A stretch of DNA of 6,976 nucleotides from JAKEGN01 sp964465665 (GCA_964465665.1 CAYXKM010000254.1:1-6976); one strand, 5' to 3'; positions 1 to 6,458 are shown, counted from the first letter of the stretch. A program made the numbers and translations. Notes: a model not told the origin generated them from the letters alone.

Positions 1-1
1 T

Positions 2-82
2 TTCAGGCGCTTTCTGAAGCGCGAGGCTCTGTCGGCGGAAATCTTACAGAAACCGCAGGCTTTCGAGCCTGCTATTGCTTAG
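2..82 (+). CDS. Probable 3' end of an upstream gene (partial; possibly hflX)
   Basis: Reading from base 2, a frame stays open for 26 codons and stops at TAG 80-82, 36 bases before hflK. The peptide starts FRRFLKREALSAEI and ends FEPAIA; its codons (CGC, CTG, AAG, GAG, GCG, CAG) look like those of the genes that follow. In many Gammaproteobacteria the gene directly before hflK is hflX, a ribosome-associated GTPase whose C-terminus is variable, so hflX is the natural guess. The piece contains no diagnostic motif. The other two frames do not look better: one closes at base 18 and the other simply runs on into hflK out of frame. The call rests on position and codon look alone. Confidence 0.4.
   Translation, partial: FRRFLKREALSAEILQKPQAFEPAIA
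7..22 (+). other. Short perfect hairpin GCGCTT/AAGCGC
   Basis: A 6-bp perfect stem (7-12 with 17-22) encloses a four-base loop, TCTG. It lies at the left edge of the window inside the presumed end of the upstream gene. No T-run follows, so it is not a standard intrinsic terminator. Chance occurrence in GC-rich DNA is possible. Confidence 0.3.
55..72 (+). other. UUCG-capped hairpin upstream of hflK
   Basis: GCAGGCT (55-61), TTCG (62-65) and AGCCTGC (66-72) form a perfect 7-bp stem closed by a TTCG loop. UUCG is an unusually stable RNA tetraloop, although its stability is greatest with a C-G closing pair and here the closing pair is U-A. The following bases (TATTGCTTAG) are only mildly T-rich, so this is not a strong intrinsic terminator. 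It may act as an attenuator or as a 3'-end or 5'-end mRNA stabiliser between the upstream gene and hflK. It overlaps the last codons of the presumed upstream reading frame. Confidence 0.45.
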
Positions 83-118
83 TACCTGGCATAGAAACTT
101 GGATATCGGGAAGACACA

Positions 119-1246
119 ATGGGCTGGAACGATTCCGGAAACGGCGAGAATCCGTGGAAAAAACCCGGTGACGCGCCGAACGATCTCGACAAGATCGTAC
201 AGAACTGGCAGCGAAAGCTGAGCGGCATCCTCAGCGGCGGCGGCGGACGGAAAGCACCCTCCGGCGGAACGTTCGGTCCGCTGGTGGTAGGCATCCTCAT
301 GCTCATTGCCTGGACCTTGACCGGCCTGTACCGGGTCGACGAGGCGGAGCGCGGTATCGTGCAGCGCTTTGGCGCTTACTCCGTTACGACCATGCCGGGG
401 TTGCATTGGCACTTCCCGTTCCCGATCGAGACCGTGGACATAGTCAATGTGAACGCTGTGAACAATTTTCCTTTCCGCACCGAAATGCTGACCGCCGATG
501 AGCAGTACGTGTTCATCCAGATGGTCGTGCAGTACCGGCGCAGTGATCCGGTGAAGTACAGTTTCGAAGTCGAAGACCCCGAGTCGACCTTGCAGGACGT
601 TACCGAAGGAGCTCTTCGTGAAGTCGTCGGTACCAGCACACTCGACGTGCTGGTTACCGAGCAACGGGACCAGATCGCACCGCGAACCCAGCAAATTCTG
701 CAGAACACGCTCGACGGGTACCAGTCCGGCTTTACCATTACGTCCATAAGTCTCGAGAACCTCGATTACCCTCAGTCCGTGCAGGCGGCCGTCGATGACA
801 CGCAAAAAGCGCGCAACGACAGCGATCGATACGTGCTCGAGGCCGATACCTATTCGAAAGACATTATTCCCAGGGCCCGCGGTGCAAGGGAAAGGATCCT
901 GCAGGACGCCGAAGCGTACCGCGATCGGGTGATTGCCGATGCCGAAGGCGAGGCAGCCCGCTTCGAAGCGATACTGGCCGAGTACCAGAGGGCCCCCCGG
1001 GTGACGCGAAACCGGTTGTATCTGCAGGCCGTAGAGGAGGTGTATGCGAACTCCACGAAAGTGCTCATAGACTCGAAGAGCACCGGCAACCTGATTTACC
1101 TGCCGCTCGACAAACTGATCGGCGCGGAGCCGCGCAGTTCGAGCAACGAGGACGCCACCCGATCTGCCGATGCACAGCCACCCGGCGCTCCCACCGACTC
1201 GCAAGTCGTAATAGATGAGAACCGCGACAGGAGGACCCGGCAATGA
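119..1246 (+). CDS. hflK: HflK, SPFH/Band 7 subunit of the HflKC-FtsH complex
   Basis: HflK, with HflC, forms the inner-membrane, periplasm-facing cage that surrounds the FtsH protease and modulates its degradation of membrane proteins. The 375-residue product has a Gly/Asn/Pro-rich cytoplasmic leader with NPWKKPG (residues 11-17) and a Gly-rich stretch (39-50). One membrane segment follows at about 52-70, then the SPFH domain opening with DEAERGIVQRFGAY (74-87). PGLHWHFPFPIETV (93-106), the PRARGARERILQDAEAYRD helix (251-269), a coiled region, and RLYLQAVEEVY..STKVLID (299-318) all match E. coli HflK. The tail after residue 337 is hydrophilic and low in conservation. The ATG at 119 is preceded by GGGAAG (108-113) at good spacing and gives the typical MGWN start. 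The stop overlaps the hflC start (ATGA). The length is close to other short HflK proteins. Confidence 0.96.
   Translation: MGWNDSGNGENPWKKPGDAPNDLDKIVQNWQRKLSGILSGGGGRKAPSGGTFGPLVVGILMLIAWTLTGLYRVDEAERGIVQRFGAYSVTTMPGLHWHFPFPIETVDIVNVNAVNNFPFRTEMLTADEQYVFIQMVVQYRRSDPVKYSFEVEDPESTLQDVTEGALREVVGTSTLDVLVTEQRDQIAPRTQQILQNTLDGYQSGFTITSISLENLDYPQSVQAAVDDTQKARNDSDRYVLEADTYSKDIIPRARGARERILQDAEAYRDRVIADAEGEAARFEAILAEYQRAPRVTRNRLYLQAVEEVYANSTKVLIDSKSTGNLIYLPLDKLIGAEPRSSSNEDATRSADAQPPGAPTDSQVVIDENRDRRTRQ
1229..1235 (+). promoter_or_regulatory. Strong Shine-Dalgarno of hflC inside the hflK 3' end
   Basis: AGGAGGA lies 7 bases before the hflC ATG at 1243 and within the last codons of hflK. Together with the ATGA stop/start overlap it fixes the hflC start and points to translational coupling, which would suit two subunits that assemble in alternation. 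Confidence 0.8.
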
Positions 1247-2115
1247 ATAACGGAAGGTTCGGGATACTTGTCATCGGCGGCCTGTTGGTGGTGATCGCGG
1301 GCCTGTCGCTGTTCACGGTCAATGAACGCGAACTGGCGATAAAACTGCAATTCGGTGAAGTCGTACAGGTCGAACATGAGCCCGGGTTGCACGTGAAAAT
1401 CCCGATCCTGCAGAACGTCAGAAAATTTCCCAAGCGCATCCTCACGATAGAGGACAAGCCGGAACGCATTTTCACCGCGGAGCGGGCTGCTCTGCAGGTC
1501 GACTTCTTCGTCAAGTGGCGCATCATCGATGCCGTGCAGTTCTACACGTCTACCGGCGGCAACCTTTCCCTGGCCAACGACCGCTTGTCCGAGATCATCA
1601 AGAACGCCATCGTTACCGAGTTCGGCAAGCGATCCGTGCAGGAAGCCATTTCCGTGGAGCGCGCGGAGCTGATGCGTGACATGCTGTCGAAAGCGAAGGA
1701 TACGGCGCAGGGCCTGGGTGTGGAACTGATCGACGTGCGGGTCAAGCAGGTCGAGTTCCCGGATGAGGTGCGCAATTCCGTTTATCTGCAGATGCGCGAG
1801 GAGCGGGCACGCGTTGCTGCCGAGCTCCGCGCCGAAGGACGCGAAATTTCCGAACTGATGCGTTCGACGGCGGACAAGGAGCGCACGATCATCCTTGCCG
1901 ACGCTTACCGTGAAAGCCAAATGATCCGCGGTGTAGGCGACGCGACGGCGTCGGAGATTTATGCAAGTGCGTATAACAAGGACCCGGAGTTCTACGCGTT
2001 CTACCGGAGCATCGATGCCTATAAAAAAGCCATGGGCCGTCCGGGTGACATCCTGGTACTCGATCCGGAGAACGAGTTCTTCCGCTATCTGAACCAGTCT
2101 GACGGCAGTCCCTGA
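1243..2115 (+). CDS. hflC: HflC, SPFH/Band 7 subunit of the HflKC-FtsH complex
   Basis: HflC is the partner of HflK. Both are anchored by one N-terminal helix and build the membrane cage that limits FtsH access to substrates. The 290-residue product has a membrane segment at about 6-25, directly followed by the SPFH start TVNERELAIKLQFGEV (25-40). HEPGLHVKIPILQNV (45-59), FGKRSVQEAIS (127-137), and the basic/acidic helix YLQMREERARVAAELRAEG (181-199) follow. The C-terminal segment DPEFYAFYRSIDAY (247-260) and ENEFFRYL (276-283) match the end of E. coli HflC closely. E. coli HflC is longer (about 334 residues), but proteins near 290 are common in other gammaproteobacteria, so no truncation is implied. 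It starts in the ATGA overlap with hflK behind a strong ribosome binding site. The next gene starts 61 bases downstream. Confidence 0.96.
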   Translation: MNNGRFGILVIGGLLVVIAGLSLFTVNERELAIKLQFGEVVQVEHEPGLHVKIPILQNVRKFPKRILTIEDKPERIFTAERAALQVDFFVKWRIIDAVQFYTSTGGNLSLANDRLSEIIKNAIVTEFGKRSVQEAISVERAELMRDMLSKAKDTAQGLGVELIDVRVKQVEFPDEVRNSVYLQMREERARVAAELRAEGREISELMRSTADKERTIILADAYRESQMIRGVGDATASEIYASAYNKDPEFYAFYRSIDAYKKAMGRPGDILVLDPENEFFRYLNQSDGSP

Positions 2116-2150
2116 CGTTCATCCAATACCGGTTTTTCAATTTCAGTCTC

Positions 2151-2160
2151 GCGAATTCGC
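2151..2160. repeat. 10-bp perfect palindrome GCGAATTCGC in the hflC-DUF2065 gap
   Basis: The 61-base gap between hflC and the DUF2065 gene holds the self-complementary GCGAATTCGC, 17 bases before the ATG. It is too short and too near the start to read as a terminator. It could be chance or a weak operator. No convincing promoter boxes were found around it, so readthrough from hflKC seems likely. Confidence 0.25.
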
Positions 2161-2176
2161 AAACTGAGTGCATTCC

Positions 2177-2365
2177 ATGTGGCAGGAAATACTGACGGCC
2201 TTTTGCCTGTACCTGATCATCGAGGGCATGATCCCTTTTGTCGGACCGGATTTCTTCCGGAGGACGGTAGCCCGAATTGCGCAACTGAGCGATAACGAAC
2301 TGCGTGGCACAGGCCTTACGGTAATGATGATCGGCGTCATCGCGCTGTTTCTGGTCCGGCAATAG
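2177..2365 (+). CDS. DUF2065 (YjeT-family) small inner-membrane protein
   Basis: This 62-residue protein resembles E. coli YjeT, which lies in the same place between hflC and purA. It has two predicted membrane helices: residues about 5-20 (LTAFCLYLIIEGMIPF) and about 44-60 (LTVMMIGVIALFLV). Between them lies a conserved basic turn (PDFFRRTVARIAQLSDNELRGTG), which looks like a hairpin with a short loop. The EG-IPF motif in the first helix corresponds to the EGLGP of YjeT. I chose ATG 2177 because the family usually begins MW near the first helix. A GTG at 2168 would add only three residues (MHS). Neither start has a clear Shine-Dalgarno. The biochemical role is unknown. The constant location beside hflKC suggests a link to membrane quality control, but that is inference. 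Confidence 0.85.
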   Translation: MWQEILTAFCLYLIIEGMIPFVGPDFFRRTVARIAQLSDNELRGTGLTVMMIGVIALFLVRQ

Positions 2366-2382
2366 ATTCGGGAACGATTTCA

Positions 2383-3675
2383 ATGGGGAAAAATGTAGTC
2401 GTTATCGGTACTCAATGGGGTGACGAGGGCAAGGGCAAGATTGTTGACCTGCTGACGGACCGGGCCGCGGCGGTCGTGCGTTTCCAGGGCGGGCACAACG
2501 CCGGCCATACGCTGGTCATTGGCGGCAAGAAAACCGTGCTGCACCTGATTCCTTCCGGCATCCTGCGCGACGGTGTCAGTTGCCTGATCGGCAACGGCGT
2601 CGTGTTGTCCCTCGGAGCGCTGATCAGGGAAGCGGATACCCTGACCAAAACCGGCGTTCCGGTGTTCGAGCGGCTCAAAGTCAGTCCGGGTTGCCCGCTG
2701 ATCCTGCCATCGCACGCCGCGCTCGATGTCGCACGCGAGAAAGCGCGCGGTTCGGCTGCGATAGGAACGACCGGCCGCGGCATCGGGCCGGCATACGAAG
2801 ACAAGGTATCAAGGCGTGCTGTCCGGGTATGCGATCTGTTCGTGCGCGAGCAGTTTGCCGCCAAACTCGGGGAAATCCTCGACTACCACAATTTCCTTTT
2901 GAAGAATTATTTCAAGACCGACACGATTGATTTTGCGCAGACTCTGGACGAGGCCTTGAGTGCCGCGGAACTGATTGCGCCGATTACGGCCGATGTCACA
3001 CAGATACTGCACGATCTCGCCAGCAGCGGTCAGAGCATCCTGTTCGAAGGTGCCCAGGGCGCATTTCTCGACATCGATCACGGTACCTATCCGTACGTCA
3101 CCTCGTCGAACACGGTTGCGGCGGCGGCAAGCACCGGTACCGGTATCGGGCCGGCCAGCCTCGATTTTGTACTGGGCATCGTCAAGGCGTACACGACCCG
3201 GGTCGGTGCCGGCCCGTTTCCGACCGAACTGTTCGATGATCAGGGCGCGCATCTCGCGAGCGTCGGCGCTGAATTCGGCGCGACCACGGGCCGGCCGCGA
3301 CGTTGCGGCTGGTTCGATGCCGTTGCGTTGCGCCGCTCCATCATCAACAGCAGCGTTTCCGGCCTGTGCATGACCAAGCTCGACGTGCTCGACGGACTCG
3401 AAACGATCAAGATCTGCGTGGGCTACGAAATTGACGGTGAGCCGATCGCCGGGCTGCCGGTCATCGTCGATCGGTTCGCGGACTGCCGGCCGATTTACGA
3501 GGAAATGCCGGGCTGGAGCGAATCGACCGTCGGCATTACGCGTTTTGACGACCTGCCGCGAAACGCACTCGATTACCTGGCGCGGATCGAAGAACTGGTC
3601 GCGGTCCCGCTGGACATCATTTCCACCGGGCCGGACCGGGAACAGACCATTATCCGGCGGCATCCTTTCGACTGA
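2383..3675 (+). CDS. purA: Adenylosuccinate synthetase PurA
   Basis: PurA catalyses IMP + GTP + Asp to adenylosuccinate + GDP + Pi, the first committed step from IMP to AMP, in the cytoplasm. The 430-residue length is normal for bacterial enzymes. The signature GTQWGDEGKGKIVD (residues 9-22) holds the P-loop and the catalytic Asp14. HNAGHT (38-43) provides the catalytic His42. GTTGRGIGPAYEDK (128-141) is the IMP-binding and mobile segment. GAQGAFLDIDHGTYPYVTSS (223-242), the GRPRRCGWFD switch region (303-312), TKLDVLDG (331-338) for guanine recognition, and STGPDR (414-419) near the end are all intact. The ATG at 2383 follows GGGAA (2370-2374) by 8 bases. The gene sits 17 bases after the DUF2065 gene, so it is probably cotranscribed with hflKC. 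Its last 26 bases overlap the convergent minus-strand gene. Confidence 0.98.
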   Translation: MGKNVVVIGTQWGDEGKGKIVDLLTDRAAAVVRFQGGHNAGHTLVIGGKKTVLHLIPSGILRDGVSCLIGNGVVLSLGALIREADTLTKTGVPVFERLKVSPGCPLILPSHAALDVAREKARGSAAIGTTGRGIGPAYEDKVSRRAVRVCDLFVREQFAAKLGEILDYHNFLLKNYFKTDTIDFAQTLDEALSAAELIAPITADVTQILHDLASSGQSILFEGAQGAFLDIDHGTYPYVTSSNTVAAAASTGTGIGPASLDFVLGIVKAYTTRVGAGPFPTELFDDQGAHLASVGAEFGATTGRPRRCGWFDAVALRRSIINSSVSGLCMTKLDVLDGLETIKICVGYEIDGEPIAGLPVIVDRFADCRPIYEEMPGWSESTVGITRFDDLPRNALDYLARIEELVAVPLDIISTGPDREQTIIRRHPFD

Positions 3676-6403
3676 AAAGCAGCCGAAGGTTTGCGCGGCG
3701 GCGGAACAAGACCAGCACACCGAGCAGCACGAGCCACCATGCACCCAAGCGGCCGCCACCGCTTTGCCCGAAACCGTTGCCGGACAGGATGGTCACCGTG
3801 GTGCTTGCCACGTCGCTCAAGCCCGCCGGATCGCGAACGGCAAGCCGGAATTGCAGCAGCGTGTCCGATTGCACGGACGGCGCGGTGAACTGCGCCTCAG
3901 CGGAGGTCGCGCCGCTCAAGGTGACCGCGGGTCCCCCGGTTTGCTGCCACTCGAAAGTCAATGCATCGTCGTTCGGGTCATTCGAAGCGCTGCCGTTCAG
4001 TGTCACCCGGGCGCCGCCAGCCACCGACTGGCTGGTACCGGCCACGGCGTTCGGCGCCTGGTTCAGCCCGGTGCCATTCTCGATGTTGACTCGTACCGAT
4101 GCAGGGCCCGTGATCGTTGCACCGCTCGCATTGGCGAGCGTCAATTCGAAAAACTCGGTGTCTTCGTTGTTGCCGTCATCGACGATGGAAAACTCGATCC
4201 ATTTCGGTCCGCCATCACCTTGTGCCCAGTTGATCGTGCCATTGGCGGCGCCATCGAAATCGGCAGGGTGTCCGGCGTCGCCGCCGCTCAACGCGTAATC
4301 GACGCTGGCCGCGTTGATTGCACTGCCGCTCCGTTTCAGGACGACGACGGCCGTGCCGAATCCACGCTCGGTCACTGTAATCGTTTGGTCGGCAAATCCG
4401 ACCGCGGCAGCCGCTCCGGGATCGCTAATGTAAAGACTCGCCGTTGCATCGTTGCCCAAGGTTGCACCACCGGAGGGGTTCACGAGCCGAACGAAAACCC
4501 GTTCCAGCCCCTCGGTCAGCCCGTCGCTCACGCCGGAAACTTCGATGTTCCGGTTCGCCGTATTGCCTGCATTCCACGACAATGTGCCGCTTGCGACTAC
4601 ATAATCGTTTGCCGATGCAGTGGCGGGTACGAGTTCGTAATTAACGCTTACCGCGCCGTTCGAACCGCCGTTACGTTGTACCGTCAATGCCGATTGCGAG
4701 CCCTCGGTGACTGCGTAAGAGGACCTGGTAAAACTGAAACTGCCCTGGGGAACGTCGAGAGTCCGGTCCGTGGCGAGATACAGGCCGCTGTTGATATCGC
4801 TGATGGCAACGATACGGCTGGGCAAGTAGGGATACGCACCCCAGGCGCCGACAAACATGGTGCTGTTGGAAGGAGGATAAGTGTCGAGGTTCCCGATCGC
4901 GACCGGGGACGCCGGATTGGAAATGTCGAGCACGGTCAGTCCGCGGCTGTAATTCGACATGTAATAGCGGTTGCCGCGTACGAATCCGTTGTGGTCGATC
5001 GCATTCGTGGTACCGGTCCATGTGCCGGCCAGTAACGGCCCCGCGAGATTGCTTATGTCGAAAACGCGAACCGTCGTTGCGAGGCCGGATCGTTGCTCGT
5101 CGAGTTCGTCGTGCGCAAACACGTAGCGGCCGTCCTCGCTCGGCCAGCCGGAGTGGGTGTAGCCGGAATTCGCGTAGGGTGTACGGCTCAGTCGAGCAGG
5201 ACTTGCGGGAACCGTGATGTCCCACAGGTCCACTGTGGTTTCGTTGAAGTCGAGCAGGACTTCGCAATAGTCACCCGCATTGGGGCACTGCGTGTCCTTG
5301 CGGCTGTCGGTAACCACGACCGATGCCCCGTCGTGCATGTAGTCACTCGAGGATGACGCACCGCCGACGAACGCCGGCGAGGCCGGATTGGCGAGCGAGT
5401 ACATGCGGTACTGGCCGCCGCTGATGCTCGATCCGGCAATGATCAGGTAAGGATCTGCCGTGCCGAGCGGTATTCCCGTACTGAAATCAACACCGCCGGA
5501 ATACACATTGTGCGCACTGAAAAAATCGCTGATGTAGGGAGCGCGACTGATGCCATGCGGAAGGCGCGTCAGGTCGATGACAAACAGCCCGTCGGTCGAG
5601 CCATCGGTGGTGACATAAGCGTAAGCGTGCCAGCGATCCGCGGTTGCATCGAAAGTCTGCAATACCTTGATGTCCCGCCACGTTGCGTTCTGACCGTCGA
5701 TGAATCCGACTTCCCTCGGCGACTCCGGATCGGTGACGTCGATGACCGCCGTGCCGATGTTGTACCCGGCTATGACGTATTCGCGGCCGGTATTGAGATC
5801 GACAAATCCCCACACGTCATTCGCTGCACCCGGCGATGCACTGATGTCCTCAAATGCCATGTGCGCCAGCAAATCGATCGAGTCGCAGGCGAGGCCACCG
5901 GCAGAACCGCTGATGCATGGTGACGCCGGAAGGCTGGATTTCATTTTCTCGTGCAGGTCGAGCAACTGCAGTGCCTTGGCCGCTTTGCTGCTGTCGATGC
6001 CCTTGCGATCGGCGATGACATGAAAGCCACGACTTCTCAGCAATTCGCGGAACTCGACGGGCACGCCGGTGAGTATCGATACACTGGATTCTGCGCGCGC
6101 GAAATTTTCGCTGCGTTCGTAGCCGCCGGTTACCTGCATGACACCGCTGACGATATGGAACAGGTCTTCCGGATCGTCGACCGGGTAGGTTCCGGCAGCG
6201 ACACGGATTTCAGTGCCTTTGCCGGCAACCCGCAGCGCATACGCCAGTGACTGGCACGGAGCCTGTTGCTGGTCGCACAGCCCGGTGTCGACCCCGTCCG
6301 GCGAAACGAACAACGGCTTTTCGCCGCCACCGTGCGCAGCAACCTGCTGACTGGCAAGGATCAGCACGGTCGGCAGCAGCAGTTTCCGAACGATGGTCTT
6401 CAT
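3650..6403 (-). CDS. Secreted multidomain choice-of-anchor B / Calx-beta / PKD protein with GlyGly-CTERM tail
   Basis: The 917-residue product carries a signal peptide (1-23) and a short beta-helix-like region (about 31-113). A choice-of-anchor B/LVIVD beta-propeller follows (about 163-546), with CISGSAGGLACDSIDLLAHM, NDVWGFVDLNTGREYVIAGY, TWRDIKV, GLFVIDLTRLP, YTHSGWPSEDGRYVFAHDE and DHNGFVRGNRYYMSNYSRGL. Two Calx-beta domains (about 552-660, 667-776), a PKD/REJ-like domain (about 781-875) and a GlyGly-CTERM tail (881-903) complete it. There are six cysteines, in three close pairs. Start ATG 6403 is chosen because a signal peptide begins exactly there. The frame stays open upstream to 6709, but that part is antisense to the next gene and has no export signal. 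No good Shine-Dalgarno is visible. The product should be exported by Sec and processed at the C-terminus, ending at the cell surface or outside. Its ligand is unknown; adhesion or extracellular binding is only a guess. Confidence 0.9.
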   Translation of the reverse strand: MKTIVRKLLLPTVLILASQQVAAHGGGEKPLFVSPDGVDTGLCDQQQAPCQSLAYALRVAGKGTEIRVAAGTYPVDDPEDLFHIVSGVMQVTGGYERSENFARAESSVSILTGVPVEFRELLRSRGFHVIADRKGIDSSKAAKALQLLDLHEKMKSSLPASPCISGSAGGLACDSIDLLAHMAFEDISASPGAANDVWGFVDLNTGREYVIAGYNIGTAVIDVTDPESPREVGFIDGQNATWRDIKVLQTFDATADRWHAYAYVTTDGSTDGLFVIDLTRLPHGISRAPYISDFFSAHNVYSGGVDFSTGIPLGTADPYLIIAGSSISGGQYRMYSLANPASPAFVGGASSSSDYMHDGASVVVTDSRKDTQCPNAGDYCEVLLDFNETTVDLWDITVPASPARLSRTPYANSGYTHSGWPSEDGRYVFAHDELDEQRSGLATTVRVFDISNLAGPLLAGTWTGTTNAIDHNGFVRGNRYYMSNYSRGLTVLDISNPASPVAIGNLDTYPPSNSTMFVGAWGAYPYLPSRIVAISDINSGLYLATDRTLDVPQGSFSFTRSSYAVTEGSQSALTVQRNGGSNGAVSVNYELVPATASANDYVVASGTLSWNAGNTANRNIEVSGVSDGLTEGLERVFVRLVNPSGGATLGNDATASLYISDPGAAAAVGFADQTITVTERGFGTAVVVLKRSGSAINAASVDYALSGGDAGHPADFDGAANGTINWAQGDGGPKWIEFSIVDDGNNEDTEFFELTLANASGATITGPASVRVNIENGTGLNQAPNAVAGTSQSVAGGARVTLNGSASNDPNDDALTFEWQQTGGPAVTLSGATSAEAQFTAPSVQSDTLLQFRLAVRDPAGLSDVASTTVTILSGNGFGQSGGGRLGAWWLVLLGVLVLFRRRANLRLLFSRKDAAG
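3695..3763 (-). other. GlyGly-CTERM sorting signal (rhombosortase type)
   Basis: Residues 881-903 are SGGGRLG, a hydrophobic helix (AWWLVLLGVLVLF) and a basic RRR cluster. This three-part layout matches GlyGly-CTERM tails, which are cut by rhombosortase in type II secretion-linked surface export. Unlike most such tails, the protein continues 14 residues past the arginines. Confidence 0.8.
3779..4063 (-). other. PKD/REJ-like beta-sandwich domain
   Basis: Residues about 781-875 begin NQAPNAVAGTSQSVAGGARV. LNGSASNDPNDDALTFEWQQ, PSVQSDTLLQFRLAVRDPAG and SDVASTTVTI follow. This is the K319L/REJ-type PKD pattern common in exported multidomain proteins, usually a spacer or binding module. Confidence 0.8.
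4076..4405 (-). other. Calx-beta domain 2
   Basis: Residues about 667-776 repeat the Calx-beta plan: ITVTERGFGTAVVVLKRSG, VDYALSGGDA, ADFDGAANGTINWAQGD, then DDGNNEDTEFFELTLANASG. The acidic NNEDTE loop is the likely calcium-facing edge. Confidence 0.75.
4424..4750 (-). other. Calx-beta domain 1
   Basis: Residues about 552-660 begin FSFTRSSYAVTEGS and end ATASLYISD, with the NDYV-SGTLSWNAG core and the DGLTEGLERVFVRLVNP loop. These acidic Calx-beta features often bind calcium in extracellular proteins. Calcium binding here is inferred. Confidence 0.75.
4766..5917 (-). other. Choice-of-anchor B / LVIVD beta-propeller domain
   Basis: Residues about 163-546 hold repeated blades ending in VIDVTDP, FVIDLTRLP, LWDITVPASP, VFDISN and VLDISNPASP, which are LVIVD-type repeats. 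The NDVWGF and TWRDIKV motifs are hallmarks of the choice-of-anchor B family. Conserved His-containing turns appear at H298, H357, H417, H431 and H471. Confidence 0.8.
6065..6313 (-). other. Truncated DUF1565/pectate-lyase-like beta-helix start
   Basis: Residues about 31-113 follow the pattern seen at the start of parallel beta-helix surface proteins: FVSPDGVDTG, then PCQSLAYAL, then TEIRVAAGTY, then VTGGYERSENFARAE, then SILTG. In typical relatives this is followed by many more helical turns. Here it ends after roughly 80 residues and passes through a linker into the propeller. The assignment is from motif memory, not from a profile search. Confidence 0.55.
6335..6403 (-). other. Signal peptide of the GlyGly-CTERM protein
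   Basis: Residues 1-23 have a basic n-region (K2, R6, K7), a hydrophobic core (LLLPTVLILAS) and a VAA site before HGGG. This is a classical Sec signal peptidase I pattern. No lipobox cysteine is present. It also settles the start codon. Confidence 0.85.
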
Positions 6404-6458
6404 GTGTTTTCGGCCAGTGGTGGGGGCGTCCGCGGTACTGGCCGGAACTCTCGTAGTG

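Noticed and set aside
44..1243. Long open frame of 399 codons on the minus strand
   Set aside because: It is exactly antisense to hflK, whose product matches HflK along its whole length. GC-rich codon use in the real gene keeps the opposite frame open. The translation has no recognisable domain.
1096..1920. Open frame of 274 codons on the minus strand
   Set aside because: It is antisense to the end of hflK and most of hflC, both firmly identified. Composition looks like a shadow frame.
2168..2176. GTG start for the DUF2065 protein
   Set aside because: It adds only MHS before the conserved MW start at 2177 and has no better ribosome binding site.
2809..3759. Open frame of 316 codons on the minus strand
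   Set aside because: It is antisense to purA, where all catalytic motifs are intact on the plus strand.
4076..4750. Tandem DNA repeat across the two Calx-beta domains
   Set aside because: The domains resemble each other as proteins, but the nucleotide sequences have diverged. No DNA-level tandem repeat is visible.
3431..5035. Open frame of 534 codons on the plus strand
   Set aside because: It starts inside purA and continues antisense to the surface-protein gene. Its translation is rich in Arg, Gly and Cys with no motif, whereas the minus strand shows clear domains.
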